DNA of 64,000 bases from Methanoregula sp. (GTDB taxonomy: Archaea > Halobacteriota > Methanomicrobia > Methanomicrobiales > Methanospirillaceae). Position 1 is the stretch's first letter. Every line of letters begins with the position of its first letter. A program made the translations under genes and the position numbers. Below are positions 15,713 to 25,304 of the stretch, in pieces. A model generated the notes under the pieces. It saw only the letters and a list, made by a program, of their open reading frames with translations. It did not search any database and had not been told where the DNA came from. The stretch spans positions 17,140 through 81,139 of the forward strand of contig JAUYTV010000025.1 in the NCBI GenBank assembly GCA_030694985.1, written 5' to 3'.

Positions 15713-16558
15713 ATGCATGATATCCAGCTCCGGACAATGACGCAGGAAGAAGTATCAACTGCCGTGGCATGGGCCGCTGGCGAGGGCTGGAACCCCGGGC
15801 TTTCCGATGCGGAATGTTTCTCCATCGTGGATCCGGCAGGGTTCTTCTGCGCAGAAGTGGATGGCAAGATCGTGGGTACGGTTTCGGTGGTCAACTACGA
15901 TGACCGTTTCTCGTTTTACGGCTTCTTTGTTGTTGACCCCGCATATCGTGCAAAGGGGATTGGGATGCAGCTCTACCGGTACGCAATGCAGCATGCCGGA
16001 TCCCGCGTTGTGGGCTGTGATGGCGTGGTCGCGATGGTGGCCAATTACGAGAAGGGCGGGGGGCTCTTCCTGCACTACAACAATGCCCGGTACGAGGGTG
16101 TTGGCAGGGTTGCAATGCCAGAAGGACTGACCCCGATATGTGATGTGGATTTCGGCATGCTGGCTGAATATGATGCGGCGCACTTCCCGGCCCGCCGGGA
16201 ACGGTTCCTCCATTGCTGGTTCGGGCAGAAGGGGCATTACGGTCTGGCACAGCTGGATCACAATGGGAAGATTGCCGGGTACGGTGTGCGGCGGGTCTGC
16301 CAGACGGGTCACAAGATCGGACCGCTCTTTGCCCGTGACCGGGCAACCGCTGAACGGATACTCGATGGTCTTGTCTCGGGAATCCCCGGCGAACAGTTCT
16401 ATCTCGATATCCCGGTACCGAATGCTGCCGCGGTTGCGCTCGTGCAGGACCGGAAGATGACCCCGGTCTTTTTTACGGCCCGGCTCTACTCAATAAGGGA
16501 ACCCGTCCCTCTTCCGCTGGATGAGATCTTTGGTGTCACTACGTTTGAGCTGGGGTAG
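15713..16558 (+). CDS. GNAT acetyltransferase with YitH/HolE-type second domain
   Basis: This 281-residue protein has an N-terminal GNAT fold with the acetyl-CoA loop FYGFFVVDPAYRAKGIGMQL and a second, degenerate GNAT-like domain (KIAGYGVRRVCQTGHKIGPL) of the kind found in YitH/HolE-like proteins. It would acetylate a small molecule or protein amine; the substrate is not predictable. It is a single gene just beyond the IS element, with an A/T-poor upstream gap and a GGAGATAAGG ribosome binding site. Confidence 0.85.
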   Translation: MHDIQLRTMTQEEVSTAVAWAAGEGWNPGLSDAECFSIVDPAGFFCAEVDGKIVGTVSVVNYDDRFSFYGFFVVDPAYRAKGIGMQLYRYAMQHAGSRVVGCDGVVAMVANYEKGGGLFLHYNNARYEGVGRVAMPEGLTPICDVDFGMLAEYDAAHFPARRERFLHCWFGQKGHYGLAQLDHNGKIAGYGVRRVCQTGHKIGPLFARDRATAERILDGLVSGIPGEQFYLDIPVPNAAAVALVQDRKMTPVFFTARLYSIREPVPLPLDEIFGVTTFELG

Positions 16559-16652
16559 GAAAGTCACCCCTGCTGTGGATCATTGAGTATCAATACTTAC
16601 GATCAGGAACCCGGAACTGCAATTTTTGAAATAGGATGTAGCCCGATCTTAG

Positions 16653-16677
16653 GTACTAAGAACTGTGAGTTCAGTAC
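16653..16677. other. Perfect 10-bp interrupted hairpin in intergenic DNA
   Basis: GTACT-AA-GAACT-GTG-AGTTC-AGTAC forms ten base pairs with a two-base bulge and a three-base loop. It lies in the 326-bp gap between the GNAT gene and tRNA-Ser, about 95 bp after the GNAT stop. It may be a transcript end or a small RNA element. The rest of the gap (16559-16884) shows only an A/T-rich box near 16812-16822, a likely promoter for the tRNA. Confidence 0.45.
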
Positions 16678-16884
16678 ACGCGCTCATTTATTGTGCGATG
16701 TCTGATCGTTCTATGTCTGAAATTATCCACTCAAAGATATTGCAACCTCTTGTGGAGTCACCCCTGTCTGTGGCAGGATTTGCCCGCAACACTTATTACC
16801 CAACTCTGTCCATATTATAAAGCACCATTCATGGAGCAGTGATTATCCACTGCGAGTGTCTGTTACAAGATGCGAGATTCCTCT

Positions 16885-16968
16885 GTTGAGGTAGCCAAGC
16901 CTGGTATGGCGCAGGTTTGCTAAACCTGTGTTCGAAAGGACTCGGGAGTTCAAATCTCCCCCTCAGCG
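16885..16968 (+). tRNA. tRNA-Ser (anticodon GCT)
   Basis: The acceptor stem GTTGAGG pairs with CCTCAGC (one G-T). The anticodon loop TTGCTAA gives GCT, reading AGC/AGT. A long variable arm (TGTTCGAAAGGACTC) and the G discriminator base are typical of archaeal serine tRNAs. CCA is not encoded. It lies 34 bp upstream of rps13 and may be co-transcribed with it. Confidence 0.95.
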
Positions 16969-17002
16969 CTAAAGAGACAATCTCACCAATCGAGGGGATT
17001 GG

Positions 17003-17461
17003 ATGGCTCAGGAAAACGATATAAAATACTTTGTACGGGTTGGAACCACCGATCTGGATGGTACCAAATCCGTGAGGGTTGCCCTCACCGGCATCAAGGG
17101 TGTCGGCAGGCATACCTCCACGGTAGTTTCCCGAATGGCGAAAGTTGACGAGTACGCATTACTCGGTCGCCTTGACGAGGAGTCGGTAAACCGGCTCCGG
17201 ACCGCTATTGAAGAGTACGCAACAAAGATTCCGGCATGGATGTCAAACCGGCCGAAAGATGTGTACACCGGCGAAACAAAGCATCTTTTGGGCGGGGATG
17301 TCACACTCGCAAACGACGAAGACATCAACCTCTTAAGAAAGATCCGGTGCTACAAGGGCATCCGACACGAGACCGGCCAGAAAGTCCGCGGTCAGCGTAC
17401 CAAGTCTACTGGCAGAACCGGTAAGACGGTCGGCGTGAGCAAGAAGAAGGCAGGTAACTAA
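17003..17461 (+). CDS. rps13: Small ribosomal subunit protein uS13
   Basis: This encodes uS13 of the 30S head, 152 residues, in the archaeal long form. The helix-two-turn-helix [20 protein letters not shown] and the basic tail region [20 protein letters not shown] are diagnostic. It opens the conserved archaeal cluster S13-S4-S11-RpoD-L18e-L13-S9-RpoN. Two bases separate it from rps4. A GAGGGG site precedes the ATG. Confidence 0.97.
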   Translation: MAQENDIKYFVRVGTTDLDGTKSVRVALTGIKGVGRHTSTVVSRMAKVDEYALLGRLDEESVNRLRTAIEEYATKIPAWMSNRPKDVYTGETKHLLGGDVTLANDEDINLLRKIRCYKGIRHETGQKVRGQRTKSTGRTGKTVGVSKKKAGN

Positions 17462-17463
17462 TT

Positions 17464-18054
17464 ATGGGATACCCCGGAAAGAACCACAAGTCTTACCAGA
17501 CCCCAAAGCGCCCCTTTGAAAAGACGCGCATTGAATCAGAAACCCGTCTTGTCATCGAATATGGGCTGCGCAACAAGCGCGAAGTCTGGAAGGCACAGGC
17601 AGACCTTCGCAAATACCGCAAAGGTGCACGGAACCTTCTAGTGCTCGCATCCAGTGGAATGGATAAGCAGATCTTTGAGGCAAAGAAAGACGAGCTTATC
17701 AGCCACCTCCAGCGTGCAGGACTTCTCGGTGTTGATGCAGATATCGAAGCAGTGCTCTCCTTAAAGGTGCAGGCCCAGCTCGATCGCCGTCTTCAGACAA
17801 TGGTACACCGCAAGGGACTCGCCCGCTCGCCCAAACAGGCGCGGCAGATGGTCACCCACGGTCACATTGCAATCGCCGGAAGGCGTACTACCATTCCCGG
17901 ATACCGAGTCACCCGGATTGAAGAAGGACAGATCTCGTACTATGGACCGTCCCCATTCGTCAGCGACTCGAATGCAGAGCGTACACGCATCGCAAAACCG
18001 GCAAGCAACCCCAAAGCAGCTCCCCAGCAGGGATACTCACGTGGAGGGAGATAA
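17464..18054 (+). CDS. rps4: Small ribosomal subunit protein uS4
   Basis: This encodes uS4, an early 16S-binding protein, 196 residues. The S4 RNA-binding domain is visible as [20 protein letters not shown] then [20 protein letters not shown]. The start [20 protein letters not shown] is typical of archaeal S4. It sits between rps13 and rps11 with no spare bases on the downstream side, so it is part of the same mRNA. Confidence 0.97.
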   Translation: MGYPGKNHKSYQTPKRPFEKTRIESETRLVIEYGLRNKREVWKAQADLRKYRKGARNLLVLASSGMDKQIFEAKKDELISHLQRAGLLGVDADIEAVLSLKVQAQLDRRLQTMVHRKGLARSPKQARQMVTHGHIAIAGRRTTIPGYRVTRIEEGQISYYGPSPFVSDSNAERTRIAKPASNPKAAPQQGYSRGGR

Positions 18055-18453
18055 ATGGCAGCAAACGACAAGGAAAAATGGGGCATTGCCCACATCTTCG
18101 CGTCATTCAATAACACCATTATCACCGTAACAGACCTCTCTGGTGCAGAGACGGTCACAAAAAGCAGCGGTGGCATGGTTGTTAAGCAGGACCGGAACGA
18201 AAGCTCCCCGTATGCTGCCATGCAGATGGCAGGAAATGTGGCTCAGGCAGCCCGTGAAAAGGGCATTGTCGGTGTCCATGTCAAGGTGCGTGCACCCGGA
18301 CAGGGCAAGCAGCGCAGCCCCGGCCCCGGTGCCCAGGCAGCCATCCGTGCACTTGCCCGTGCAGGCATGCGCATAGGGCGCATTGAAGATGTTACACCAA
18401 TTCCCCACGACTCATGCCGCGCGAAAGGCGGCAGACGTGGCAGGAGAGTGTGA
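18055..18453 (+). CDS. rps11: Small ribosomal subunit protein uS11
   Basis: This encodes uS11 of the 30S platform, 132 residues. Typical stretches are [20 protein letters not shown] and [20 protein letters not shown], ending in the conserved [20 protein letters not shown]. It begins on the base after the rps4 stop, and its TGA overlaps the ATG of rpoD (TGATG). Confidence 0.97.
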   Translation: MAANDKEKWGIAHIFASFNNTIITVTDLSGAETVTKSSGGMVVKQDRNESSPYAAMQMAGNVAQAAREKGIVGVHVKVRAPGQGKQRSPGPGAQAAIRALARAGMRIGRIEDVTPIPHDSCRAKGGRRGRRV

Positions 18454-19283
18454 TGCAGATAGAATTCGCCAGTCTGGACGATTCCTTGGCGCGATTCACT
18501 CTATCAGGAGCGAGCCCGGCATTTGCCAACGCCTTCCGGCGGGCAATGATCGGCGAAGTGCCAACACTTGCAATCGAAGATGTGCGCATCTATGACAATA
18601 CCAGTGCGCTCTTTGACGAGATGCTGGCTCACCGCCTCGGGCTTATACCCATCAAGACCGATCTCTCATCTTACTCGACACAAGAGAAATGCACGTGCGG
18701 CGGGGCAGGATGCCCGGGCTGCACGGTCACCTACACCTTAAGCGCCGAAGGCCCCCGCATGGTCAGTTCAAGTGACTTAATCCCGCAGGACCCAAAAGCG
18801 GTACCGGTGTACGATAATGTGCCCATCGTAAAGCTAATCAAAGGGCAGAAACTTGTCCTTGAAGCAAAAGCAATCCTCAATACCGGCAGGGAGCACGCAA
18901 AATGGCAGCCAACTCTGGTCTGCGGGTACAAAAACTATCCCGCAGTCTCGATCAGCGAAGCCTGTGATGCCTGTGGTATGTGCGTGGAAGAATGTCCCCG
19001 CAAGGTGCTTGCAGTTCGTGGCAAGAAAGTCGAAGTAGTATCCGGCAAACTTTCTGACTGCTCCATGTGCAAACTCTGTGAAAAGGCATGCATGGCGAGT
19101 GGTATTGGTGATGAACCGGCAATTCGTGTAGCTGCCGAAGCAGACCGCTATATTTTTGTGGTCGAGGGCGATGGTTCACTGCCGGTAAAAGAGATCATGA
19201 ATCGGGCACTTCTGTATGTCAAGGAGCAATCAGACGAGCTGGAACAACAGCTAGGCGAAATATCAGGGGATGAAAAGAAATGA
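18453..19283 (+). CDS. rpoD: RNA polymerase subunit Rpo3 (RpoD) with Fe-S domain
   Basis: This is the archaeal counterpart of bacterial alpha and eukaryotic Rpb3, which pairs with Rpo11 to nucleate polymerase assembly. The start at 18453 ([17 protein letters not shown]) overlaps the rps11 stop. The protein has 276 residues, with the alpha motif SGASPAFANAFRRAMIGEVP near the N-terminus. An inserted ferredoxin-like domain has CDACGMCVEECPRKVL and CSMCKLCEKACMASG, eight cysteines able to hold two 4Fe-4S clusters. A further cysteine group, CTCGGAGCPGC, lies near residue 77. Such clusters occur in Rpo3 of many methanogens and influence assembly. Confidence 0.96.
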   Translation: MQIEFASLDDSLARFTLSGASPAFANAFRRAMIGEVPTLAIEDVRIYDNTSALFDEMLAHRLGLIPIKTDLSSYSTQEKCTCGGAGCPGCTVTYTLSAEGPRMVSSSDLIPQDPKAVPVYDNVPIVKLIKGQKLVLEAKAILNTGREHAKWQPTLVCGYKNYPAVSISEACDACGMCVEECPRKVLAVRGKKVEVVSGKLSDCSMCKLCEKACMASGIGDEPAIRVAAEADRYIFVVEGDGSLPVKEIMNRALLYVKEQSDELEQQLGEISGDEKK

Positions 19284-19645
19284 CAAGAATTGTGGAAAAG
19301 ACGAACCCCCGTCTTACCAGCCTTATCTTACTCTTGAAGAACAAGTCACGAGAGAATGAGGCTAAAATCTGGCGCGAGATCGCAAGCAGGTTAGAGACCC
19401 CCAACAGGAATTACGCTGAGGTCAACCTGTCGAAGATCAACCGCTATGCCCAGAATGGTGAGACGATCATTGTCCCGGGAAAAGTGCTCGGCAGTGGTCT
19501 GCTGGAGCAGTCTGTTAAGGTTGCAGCGCTGAACTTTTCAGCATCAGCCACCAGCAAGATCAGGGACGCGAAAGGGCAGTGTATGACAATTGAGCAGCTC
19601 CTGCAGGACAACCCGAAAGGCAGCGGTGTCCGGATCCTGAGGTGA
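19280..19645 (+). CDS. rpl18e: Large ribosomal subunit protein eL18
   Basis: This encodes eL18, a 50S protein shared by archaea and eukaryotes, 121 residues. The stretch [20 protein letters not shown] and the later [20 protein letters not shown] identify it. Its ATG overlaps the rpoD stop by 4 bp. Rpl13 follows after 7 bp. Confidence 0.96.
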   Translation: MTRIVEKTNPRLTSLILLLKNKSRENEAKIWREIASRLETPNRNYAEVNLSKINRYAQNGETIIVPGKVLGSGLLEQSVKVAALNFSASATSKIRDAKGQCMTIEQLLQDNPKGSGVRILR

Positions 19646-19652
19646 AGAAGAT

Positions 19653-20081
19653 ATGGTTACAGTAATCAACGGTGACGGATTGATTCTCGGGCGTCTTGCA
19701 AGCCTTGTCGCACAGCGCGGACTAGCCGGAGAGACGATTGCAATCGTCAACGCAGAAAAAGCGATCATCTCCGGCAGCCGTGCACGGGTGCTTGGTCTCT
19801 ACAAGAAAAAGAGAGAATGCGGCGCCAGCGGAAACCGCTGGGGACCGTTCGTCCCGCGCCGGCCTGACCATCTCATGAAGCGGACGATCCGCGGCATGCT
19901 CCCGTACAAACGCCCCCGTGGTGTTGAAGCCATGAAGCGCATCAAGTGCTACGTAGGTGTTCCAACGGAATTTGTCGGAAAAGAGTTAGAAGTGCTTGAA
20001 GACGCACACATGAACCGTCTGAACAACCCCGCCCACATCACCCTTGGTGCTGTGTGCACGTTCCTCGGAGCAAAGTTCTAG
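19653..20081 (+). CDS. rpl13: Large ribosomal subunit protein uL13
   Basis: This encodes uL13, 142 residues, in the archaeal form. Diagnostic parts are [20 protein letters not shown], the central [20 protein letters not shown] and [20 protein letters not shown]. It lies between rpl18e and rps9 in the conserved order. Confidence 0.96.
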   Translation: MVTVINGDGLILGRLASLVAQRGLAGETIAIVNAEKAIISGSRARVLGLYKKKRECGASGNRWGPFVPRRPDHLMKRTIRGMLPYKRPRGVEAMKRIKCYVGVPTEFVGKELEVLEDAHMNRLNNPAHITLGAVCTFLGAKF

Positions 20082-20094
20082 AGGCTTGGTCCCC

Positions 20095-20496
20095 ATGGTA
20101 AAGATCATTAACACAAGCGGAAAACGCAAGACTGCGATTGCACGGGCAACCTTAAAGGCAGGCAAAGGCGTAATCCGGGTCAACTCTGTACCGCTCGAAC
20201 AGTACGGTTCGGATGTCACCCGGATGAAGATCTCTGAGCCTCTCCTGCTGGTACCCAATGCGGTGCACGGTATAGATGTGACCATCAATGTCGCAGGTGG
20301 CGGAGTGATGGGACAGGCAGAGGCGGTCAGGACCGCACTTGCCCGTGGCATCCTCCTGTGGCACAACGAACCCCAGATCAAGGATATCTACCTTACGTAT
20401 GACAGGACGCTCCTTGTCAACGACTCGCGGCAGAAAGAAGCGAAAAAGCCGCACGGTTCCGGCGCCAGGGCAAAGTTCCAAAAGTCTTATCGTTAA
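20095..20496 (+). CDS. rps9: Small ribosomal subunit protein uS9
   Basis: This encodes uS9, 133 residues, whose C-terminal tail reaches the P-site tRNA. Recognisable parts are TSGKRKTAIARATLKAGKGV, NVAGGGVMGQAEAVRTALAR and the basic end HGSGARAKFQKSYR. The ATG at 20095 (MVKIINTSGKRKT) is chosen over an upstream frame start that lies inside rpl13. Confidence 0.96.
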   Translation: MVKIINTSGKRKTAIARATLKAGKGVIRVNSVPLEQYGSDVTRMKISEPLLLVPNAVHGIDVTINVAGGGVMGQAEAVRTALARGILLWHNEPQIKDIYLTYDRTLLVNDSRQKEAKKPHGSGARAKFQKSYR

Positions 20497-20525
20497 GATA
20501 AAAGATATGATGAAAGGTTAAATTT

Positions 20526-20714
20526 ATGATACCCGTACGATGTTTCACCTGTGGAAAACCGATTTCCACTGCGTGGGAAGAGTTCAGGCAGAGGCGGGAG
20601 AAAGGCGAGGATCCCAAACAGATCCTCACCGATCTTCATATTACCCGGTACTGCTGCAGGCGCATGCTGCTGACACACAAAGTGATCATAGACGAGCTCA
20701 ACCCTTACCAGTAG
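20526..20714 (+). CDS. rpoN: RNA polymerase subunit Rpo10 (RpoN)
   Basis: This 62-residue subunit is the archaeal counterpart of Rpb10, a zinc-binding platform protein that joins Rpo3 and Rpo11. The atypical zinc motif is complete: CFTCGKPIS at the start and RYCCRRMLLTH later. The TTYATGATACC start fits the MIPVRCFTCG family beginning. It follows rps9 after 29 bp. Confidence 0.97.
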   Translation: MIPVRCFTCGKPISTAWEEFRQRREKGEDPKQILTDLHITRYCCRRMLLTHKVIIDELNPYQ

Positions 20715-20731
20715 ATTGACTATATGAACGA

Positions 20732-20806
20732 GGGGTCGTAGGGTAGCCTGGACCATCCTATTGCGTTCGGGACGCAGTGACCTGAGTTCGAATCTCAGCG
20801 ACCCCA
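20732..20806 (+). tRNA. tRNA-Pro (anticodon CGG)
   Basis: Acceptor GGGGTCG pairs with CGACCCC. The anticodon loop TTCGGGA gives CGG. The T-arm CTGAG-TTCGAAT-CTCAG is perfect, the discriminator is A, and CCA is not encoded. It sits inside the ribosomal/RNA polymerase cluster between rpoN and rpoK, so it may be cut from a longer transcript. Confidence 0.95.
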
Positions 20807-20847
20807 TCTATCAGAAACCAGAACAACTATCATTATGAGGAAGAACA

Positions 20848-21021
20848 ATGCAGACGCAGACATACTCCCGGTATGAACGGGCAAGGATCATTGGAGCAAG
20901 GGCTCTGCAGATATCAATGGGTGCTCCGTTACTTGTAACGACGACACGAATCGATCCGCTTGAGATCGCCATCGAGGAATACAACAACCACACCATCCCC
21001 ATTACGGTAAAGAGGAAGTAG
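20848..21021 (+). CDS. rpoK: RNA polymerase subunit Rpo6 (RpoK)
   Basis: This 57-residue protein is the archaeal counterpart of Rpb6 and bacterial omega. It reads [20 protein letters not shown], then [20 protein letters not shown], ending PITVKRK; the [19 protein letters not shown] core is the family signature. The ATG at 20848 follows GAGGAAGAAC. Seven bases separate it from the enolase gene. The order tRNA-Pro, rpoK, eno, rps2 is common in methanogens. Confidence 0.96.
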   Translation: MQTQTYSRYERARIIGARALQISMGAPLLVTTTRIDPLEIAIEEYNNHTIPITVKRK

Positions 21022-21028
21022 AGGACAT

Positions 21029-22216
21029 ATGACAATCATAGAGGTTATTGAACTGCGGACAATCCTGGACAGCCGGGGCAATGCGACCGTTGAGGCGGAC
21101 GTGTACACGGCGAATGGTTTTGGAAGGTCTGCAGCACCAAGCGGTGCCAGCACCGGAACCTTTGAGGCAAAAGTCAAGCCGCCACGTGAAGCGGTAGATT
21201 ATGCCTACCAGAATGTGCTACCCGCACTCATCGGCATGGATGCGTGTGACCAGGAAGGTTTCGATGAGCAGCTCCGCGATATTGACGGGACTGCCGATTT
21301 CTCGGAAATCGGGGCCAATGTTGCAGTAGCACTCTCGCTTGCAAATGCAAAAGCAGCCGCATCCTCCATGGAAATGCCGCTCTTTCGCTACCTTGGCGGG
21401 GCATTTGTTAAGGAATTGCCCCTCCCATTAGGCAACATCATCGGCGGTGGGGCACACGCGGCAAATGCAACAGAGATCCAGGAATTCCTTGTTGTGCCTG
21501 GTGGTGCAGCGGATGCCGAAGAGGCCGTATTTGCCAATGCGGCAGTTCACCGGCATGTCAAAGAACTCTTAAAGAAGAAGGGGAAATCCTGCGGCAAGGG
21601 TGATGAGGGTGCGTGGGCACCGCAGATTGACGATGCCCTCGCATTTGAGCTCATTGCCGAGGCGACCGGACTTGTTGCTGACGAACTGAATGTAGAAGTT
21701 GACATGGGTATTGATGTTGCGGCAAGCCAGATGTGGACCGGTGACGGGTACAAGTACCGCAACTGTGTGCGCACCACTGAAGAGCAGATTGCATATATTG
21801 GCGAGCTGGTCGACACCTACAACCTTGTCTATGTTGAAGATCCCCTCTTTGAGGATGACTTTGACGCCTTTTCAGAGCTCAACCGCCAGATCGGTGATCG
21901 CTGCCTGCTCTGCGGGGACGATATCTTTGTGACCCAGGTTGAGCGCATAGCGCAGGGCATCGAGCAGGATGCTGCAAACTGCGTGCTCATAAAACCCAAT
22001 CAGGTGGGAACTCTCACTGAGACGTATGACGCAGTTCGGCTCGCCCACACCCATGGTCTGGACACGGTGATGAGCCACCGGTCCGGTGAAACCACCGATA
22101 CGACAATCGCCCACCTTGCAACTGCGTTCTCCTGTGTTTTCTTAAAATGCGGAGCCGTTGGCGGAGAACGCATTGCCAAATTAAACGAACTGATACGCAT
22201 AGAGGAACAGCTATGA
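21029..22216 (+). CDS. eno: Enolase
   Basis: This encodes phosphopyruvate hydratase, which interconverts 2-phosphoglycerate and phosphoenolpyruvate. It shows AILDSRGN-type [17 protein letters not shown] near the start, the mobile loop [10 protein letters not shown], metal-binding acids in [11 protein letters not shown] and LCGDDIFVT, the signature [13 protein letters not shown] and the late [16 protein letters not shown]. At 395 residues it is a little shorter than most enolases (about 410-430). GNATVE replaces the more common GNPTVE. It overlaps rps2 by 4 bp. Confidence 0.95.
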   Translation: MTIIEVIELRTILDSRGNATVEADVYTANGFGRSAAPSGASTGTFEAKVKPPREAVDYAYQNVLPALIGMDACDQEGFDEQLRDIDGTADFSEIGANVAVALSLANAKAAASSMEMPLFRYLGGAFVKELPLPLGNIIGGGAHAANATEIQEFLVVPGGAADAEEAVFANAAVHRHVKELLKKKGKSCGKGDEGAWAPQIDDALAFELIAEATGLVADELNVEVDMGIDVAASQMWTGDGYKYRNCVRTTEEQIAYIGELVDTYNLVYVEDPLFEDDFDAFSELNRQIGDRCLLCGDDIFVTQVERIAQGIEQDAANCVLIKPNQVGTLTETYDAVRLAHTHGLDTVMSHRSGETTDTTIAHLATAFSCVFLKCGAVGGERIAKLNELIRIEEQL

Positions 22217-22824
22217 ACCCTGTAAATGAAATGGAAATCGAATTAAAAGAGCCACTCATCCCCGTCGAAGAGTACCTTGCAGCCGGTGTCCACATCGGCA
22301 CCCAGCAGAAGAGCAAAGATATGAAAAAGTTCATCTACCGCGTCCGCGGCGATGGACTCTATATCCTCGACATCCGCGAGACTGACTCCCGGATCAAGAC
22401 CACAGCCAAGTTCCTGAACCAGTTCGAGGCACCCAATATTCTTGTGGTTACGTCCCGACAGTACGGCCAGTTCCCGGCAAAGAAGTTCGCCGATACCATG
22501 GGTGCAATGTCTGCCACCGGCCGTTTCATACCGGGCCTTTTAACCAACCCCGTTCTCTCTGAATACATCGAGCCATCGGTGATTGTTGTCACTGACCCGA
22601 TCGGTGATGCACAGGTGATCAACGAGGCAGTCCAGTGCGGTATTCCTGTTGTCGCACTCTGCGATACCAACAACATGACCAAGTATGTTGATCTGGTCAT
22701 CCCGACCAACAACAAGGGCAGAAAGGCGCTCTCCATGATCTACTTCCTGCTCACCCGTGAGATGCTCCGGCTTCGCGGTATCTCGACAGCACTCACCTCC
22801 GAAGACTTCGAAACTGAGTTCTGA
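22213..22824 (+). CDS. rps2: Small ribosomal subunit protein uS2
   Basis: This encodes uS2, about 203 residues. The identity is clear from [20 protein letters not shown] near the start and [20 protein letters not shown] then [20 protein letters not shown] later. The start at 22213 overlaps the enolase stop as ATGA. A terminator-like T run follows its stop, so it closes the ribosomal transcription unit. Confidence 0.96.
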   Translation: MNPVNEMEIELKEPLIPVEEYLAAGVHIGTQQKSKDMKKFIYRVRGDGLYILDIRETDSRIKTTAKFLNQFEAPNILVVTSRQYGQFPAKKFADTMGAMSATGRFIPGLLTNPVLSEYIEPSVIVVTDPIGDAQVINEAVQCGIPVVALCDTNNMTKYVDLVIPTNNKGRKALSMIYFLLTREMLRLRGISTALTSEDFETEF

Positions 22825-22827
22825 TCA

Positions 22828-22850
22828 GTTCACCTTTTTTTATGGTGACC
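22828..22850 (+). terminator. Terminator after rps2
   Basis: TCACC, a run of seven T (22835-22841) and GGTGA form a short inverted repeat around the T run. It lies just after the rps2 stop and before a new promoter. Confidence 0.5.
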
Positions 22851-22857
22851 GATCGTT

Positions 22858-22866
22858 AGATATATT
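22858..22866 (+). promoter_or_regulatory. TATA box of the Memo/mevalonate operon
   Basis: AGATATATT is centred about 27 bp before the ATG at 22890. This spacing predicts a leaderless or nearly leaderless transcript. Confidence 0.6.
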
Positions 22867-22889
22867 AGTTCGACCAGAGGGTTGATCCG

Positions 22890-23678
22890 ATGAAGATGCG
22901 TACATGCGCAGTAGCCGGCATGTTTTATCCGCGTGACCCCTCGCATCTGGAACAATTGCTTGAGAAATATTTCTCCGGCACCAGAATGGAGGGAGCACCT
23001 CTGGGTATCGTATCCCCCCATGCAGGGTATGTCTATTCCGGGCAGGTAGCGGCTCACGCATTTGGTCATATCGAGCCGGATTTTTCCGGCACTTTTGTGG
23101 TGATCGGCCCGTCCCATCGCGGATATATCAGCTGTGTTTCTGCAGTTCCCTGGGAGACTCCGCTTGGTGTGATTGATACGGACTGCGAGTTTGTCGAGTC
23201 GCTTGATATGGAGACCGATGAACTGTCTCACAAGGATGAGCATTCGTTAGAAGTGCAGATGCCGTTGATCAAGTACCGGTTCCCCCGGGCCCGGATTGCC
23301 CCGATCATGATGGGTCAGCAGGATTATGCAAGCGCGATACGGCTTGCAGAGAAGATTGGTGCTGCTGTAAAGCGGACAAAACGGGATATCAGGATCGTAG
23401 CCTCCAGCGACTTCTCGCACTATGTGCCTGAAACAAAAGCTAAATCCGATGATCTTTATGCAATTGAACCCTTAACTACTCTTGATACGGTGGAATTCTA
23501 CCGGCGGATTGAGGAGCGACGCATAACTGCGTGCGGGTACGGCCCAATCACCGCTATGGTGACTGCCTGCAGCAGGTTCGGGGCAAAATCGGCAAAACTT
23601 ATCCGGTATGCGACCAGCGGGGATGTCACCGGTGACACCCGTGAAGTTGTGGGATACGCAGCCATTACGGTGATATAA
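22890..23678 (+). CDS. Memo family protein (AmmeMemoRadiSam B)
   Basis: This 262-residue protein belongs to the Memo family, related to non-haem iron dioxygenases. Conserved pieces include AGMFYPRDPSHLEQLLEKYF, VSPHAGYVYSG, the GPSHRG motif and DEHSLEVQMPLIKYRFP, which supply the metal-site histidines. The function in archaea is not settled; it is often encoded with mevalonate pathway genes, as here, where mvk starts 2 bp after its stop. It is the first gene of the unit that ends with gltX. Confidence 0.88.
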   Translation: MKMRTCAVAGMFYPRDPSHLEQLLEKYFSGTRMEGAPLGIVSPHAGYVYSGQVAAHAFGHIEPDFSGTFVVIGPSHRGYISCVSAVPWETPLGVIDTDCEFVESLDMETDELSHKDEHSLEVQMPLIKYRFPRARIAPIMMGQQDYASAIRLAEKIGAAVKRTKRDIRIVASSDFSHYVPETKAKSDDLYAIEPLTTLDTVEFYRRIEERRITACGYGPITAMVTACSRFGAKSAKLIRYATSGDVTGDTREVVGYAAITVI

Positions 23679-23680
23679 AG

Positions 23681-24550
23681 TTGGCAACGTGGAGTGCACC
23701 GGGCAAGGTATTCTTGTTCGGTGAACATGCAGTGGTATATGGAAAGCCCGGCATAGCTATGGCCATAAAACCCCGGGTGTTTGTCACGGTGAGAAACACC
23801 CGGCACTCCCAACGGGCGAAATCCGCATACATTGACGGGTGTTTCGAGGCTCTTGGCGTGGCGGGCAGTGTCTACATCAACTCCCAGATCCCGAGTTCTT
23901 CCGGTCTTGGATCCTCTGCTGCAGTCACGGTTGCCACCCTGTCTGCTATCAACGATGAATTTTCCCTGCACAAGACGCGGGAAGATATCGCTGACATGGC
24001 CTTTGAGATCGAAAAGACCGTGCAGAAAGGGCGGGCAAGCCCTACGGATACAACCGTTTCTGCGTACGGGGGGATCGTTCTTATCAGTGGCGGTTCCCGC
24101 AGGAGACTGCCCCCGCAGAACATTCACCTGGTAATCGGGGATTCACTCGTCTCTCACAGCACCTCAAAGATGGTGGAGCAGGTAAGCGAACTAAAAGTGA
24201 AGCACCCCAATATCGTAGATCCCGTTCTTGACGCGATCGAAGGGGTCAGTATGAGTGCGATCCATCATCTCAACAATCCCAGGGAACTGGGGAGATACAT
24301 GAACATGAACCATGCCCTCCTCGAAGTGCTGGGTGTTGGCCATCCACAGCTGGGAAAGATGGTACTTGCTGCACGAGCGGCAGGGGCTTTTGGGGCCAAG
24401 ATCACGGGAGCCGGAGGCGGAGGTTGCATGGTTGCAGTCTGTCCAAAACCCCTCAAACACCGGATCGCCAATGCCATTGAAGCGTGTGATGCCCGGGCGA
24501 TCATAACCGGAATTGACACAGAAGGCGCACGCAAGGAGAAAAATGTCTGA
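23681..24550 (+). CDS. mvk: Mevalonate kinase
   Basis: This GHMP kinase phosphorylates mevalonate in the archaeal isoprenoid pathway. It shows WSAPGKVFLFGEHAVVYGKP at the N-terminus, the ATP loop IPSSSGLGSSAAVTVATLSA and the C-terminal motif GAFGAKITGAGGGGCMVAV. The only start in front of the first motif is TTG at 23681, 2 bp after the Memo stop, so this is a non-ATG start. At 289 residues it is of normal archaeal size. It overlaps ipk by 8 bp. Confidence 0.94.
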   Translation: MATWSAPGKVFLFGEHAVVYGKPGIAMAIKPRVFVTVRNTRHSQRAKSAYIDGCFEALGVAGSVYINSQIPSSSGLGSSAAVTVATLSAINDEFSLHKTREDIADMAFEIEKTVQKGRASPTDTTVSAYGGIVLISGGSRRRLPPQNIHLVIGDSLVSHSTSKMVEQVSELKVKHPNIVDPVLDAIEGVSMSAIHHLNNPRELGRYMNMNHALLEVLGVGHPQLGKMVLAARAAGAFGAKITGAGGGGCMVAVCPKPLKHRIANAIEACDARAIITGIDTEGARKEKNV

Positions 24551-25304
24551 TCGCGTTATTCTTAAACTAGGGGGAAGTGTGATCACCGACAAGAGTGCCG
24601 ACTGTGCGATCAACCGCGTGCAGCTGGCATCCATTGCCGCATCGATTGCCCGTGCACGAACCGCAGGCATCGTGGTTATCCACGGTGCCGGTTCCTGCGG
24701 GCATCCCGAGGCAAAGCGGTACAAACTTGATGCCGGTGCGATAACCGGGCAGACAGAGGGGATCTATGTCACCCACCGGGCAGTCAGCCGGTTAAACGAA
24801 GATGTTGTTGCTGCTCTCCGCGAACAAGGGGTTGCTGCTATCGGGGTTCACCCTCTTCATACCGCAATTGCGGATAATGGCAGGCTTGTAAATTTTGAAT
24901 GCAGGCATCTAAAAACAATGCTTGAACTTGGGATGGTTCCTGTGATCCACGGAGACGTGGTGATGGACCTTTCTAAAGGAGCCTGTATCGTATCGGGCGA
25001 TCAGCTCGTGCGGTATCTTGCGGTTGGACTTGCAATCAGCCGCGTGGGGCTCGCCACCGATGTACCGGGAGTGCTGGATGGAGAGAGGGTTGTTCCTGAA
25101 ATTAACCGGGACACAATGCCAACTCTCCGCATCGGCAACTCGATACATACCGATGTCACCGGTGGAATGAGAGGCAAGATCAATGAACTGCTCGAACTTA
25201 GCAATGCGGGTATCGGGTCAGAAATCTTTCATGTCTCGCGAGTAGCCGACTTCCTTTCCGGAGCCAGCCACGGCGGGACAACAGTTAAGGGGATAAAAAA
25301 ATGA
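24543..25304 (+). CDS. ipk: Isopentenyl phosphate kinase
   Basis: This amino-acid-kinase-fold enzyme converts isopentenyl phosphate to isopentenyl diphosphate, the last step of the archaeal mevalonate route. It has VILKLGGSVITDKSADCAIN at the start, VVIHGAGSCGHPEAKRYKLD with the family histidine, and GLATDVPGVLDG then RIGNSIHTDVTGGMRGKINE near the end. The ATG at 24543 (MSDRVILKLGG) fits; the frame from 24513 would extend into mvk. The 253-residue size is typical. It overlaps fni by 4 bp. Confidence 0.95.
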   Translation: MSDRVILKLGGSVITDKSADCAINRVQLASIAASIARARTAGIVVIHGAGSCGHPEAKRYKLDAGAITGQTEGIYVTHRAVSRLNEDVVAALREQGVAAIGVHPLHTAIADNGRLVNFECRHLKTMLELGMVPVIHGDVVMDLSKGACIVSGDQLVRYLAVGLAISRVGLATDVPGVLDGERVVPEINRDTMPTLRIGNSIHTDVTGGMRGKINELLELSNAGIGSEIFHVSRVADFLSGASHGGTTVKGIKK

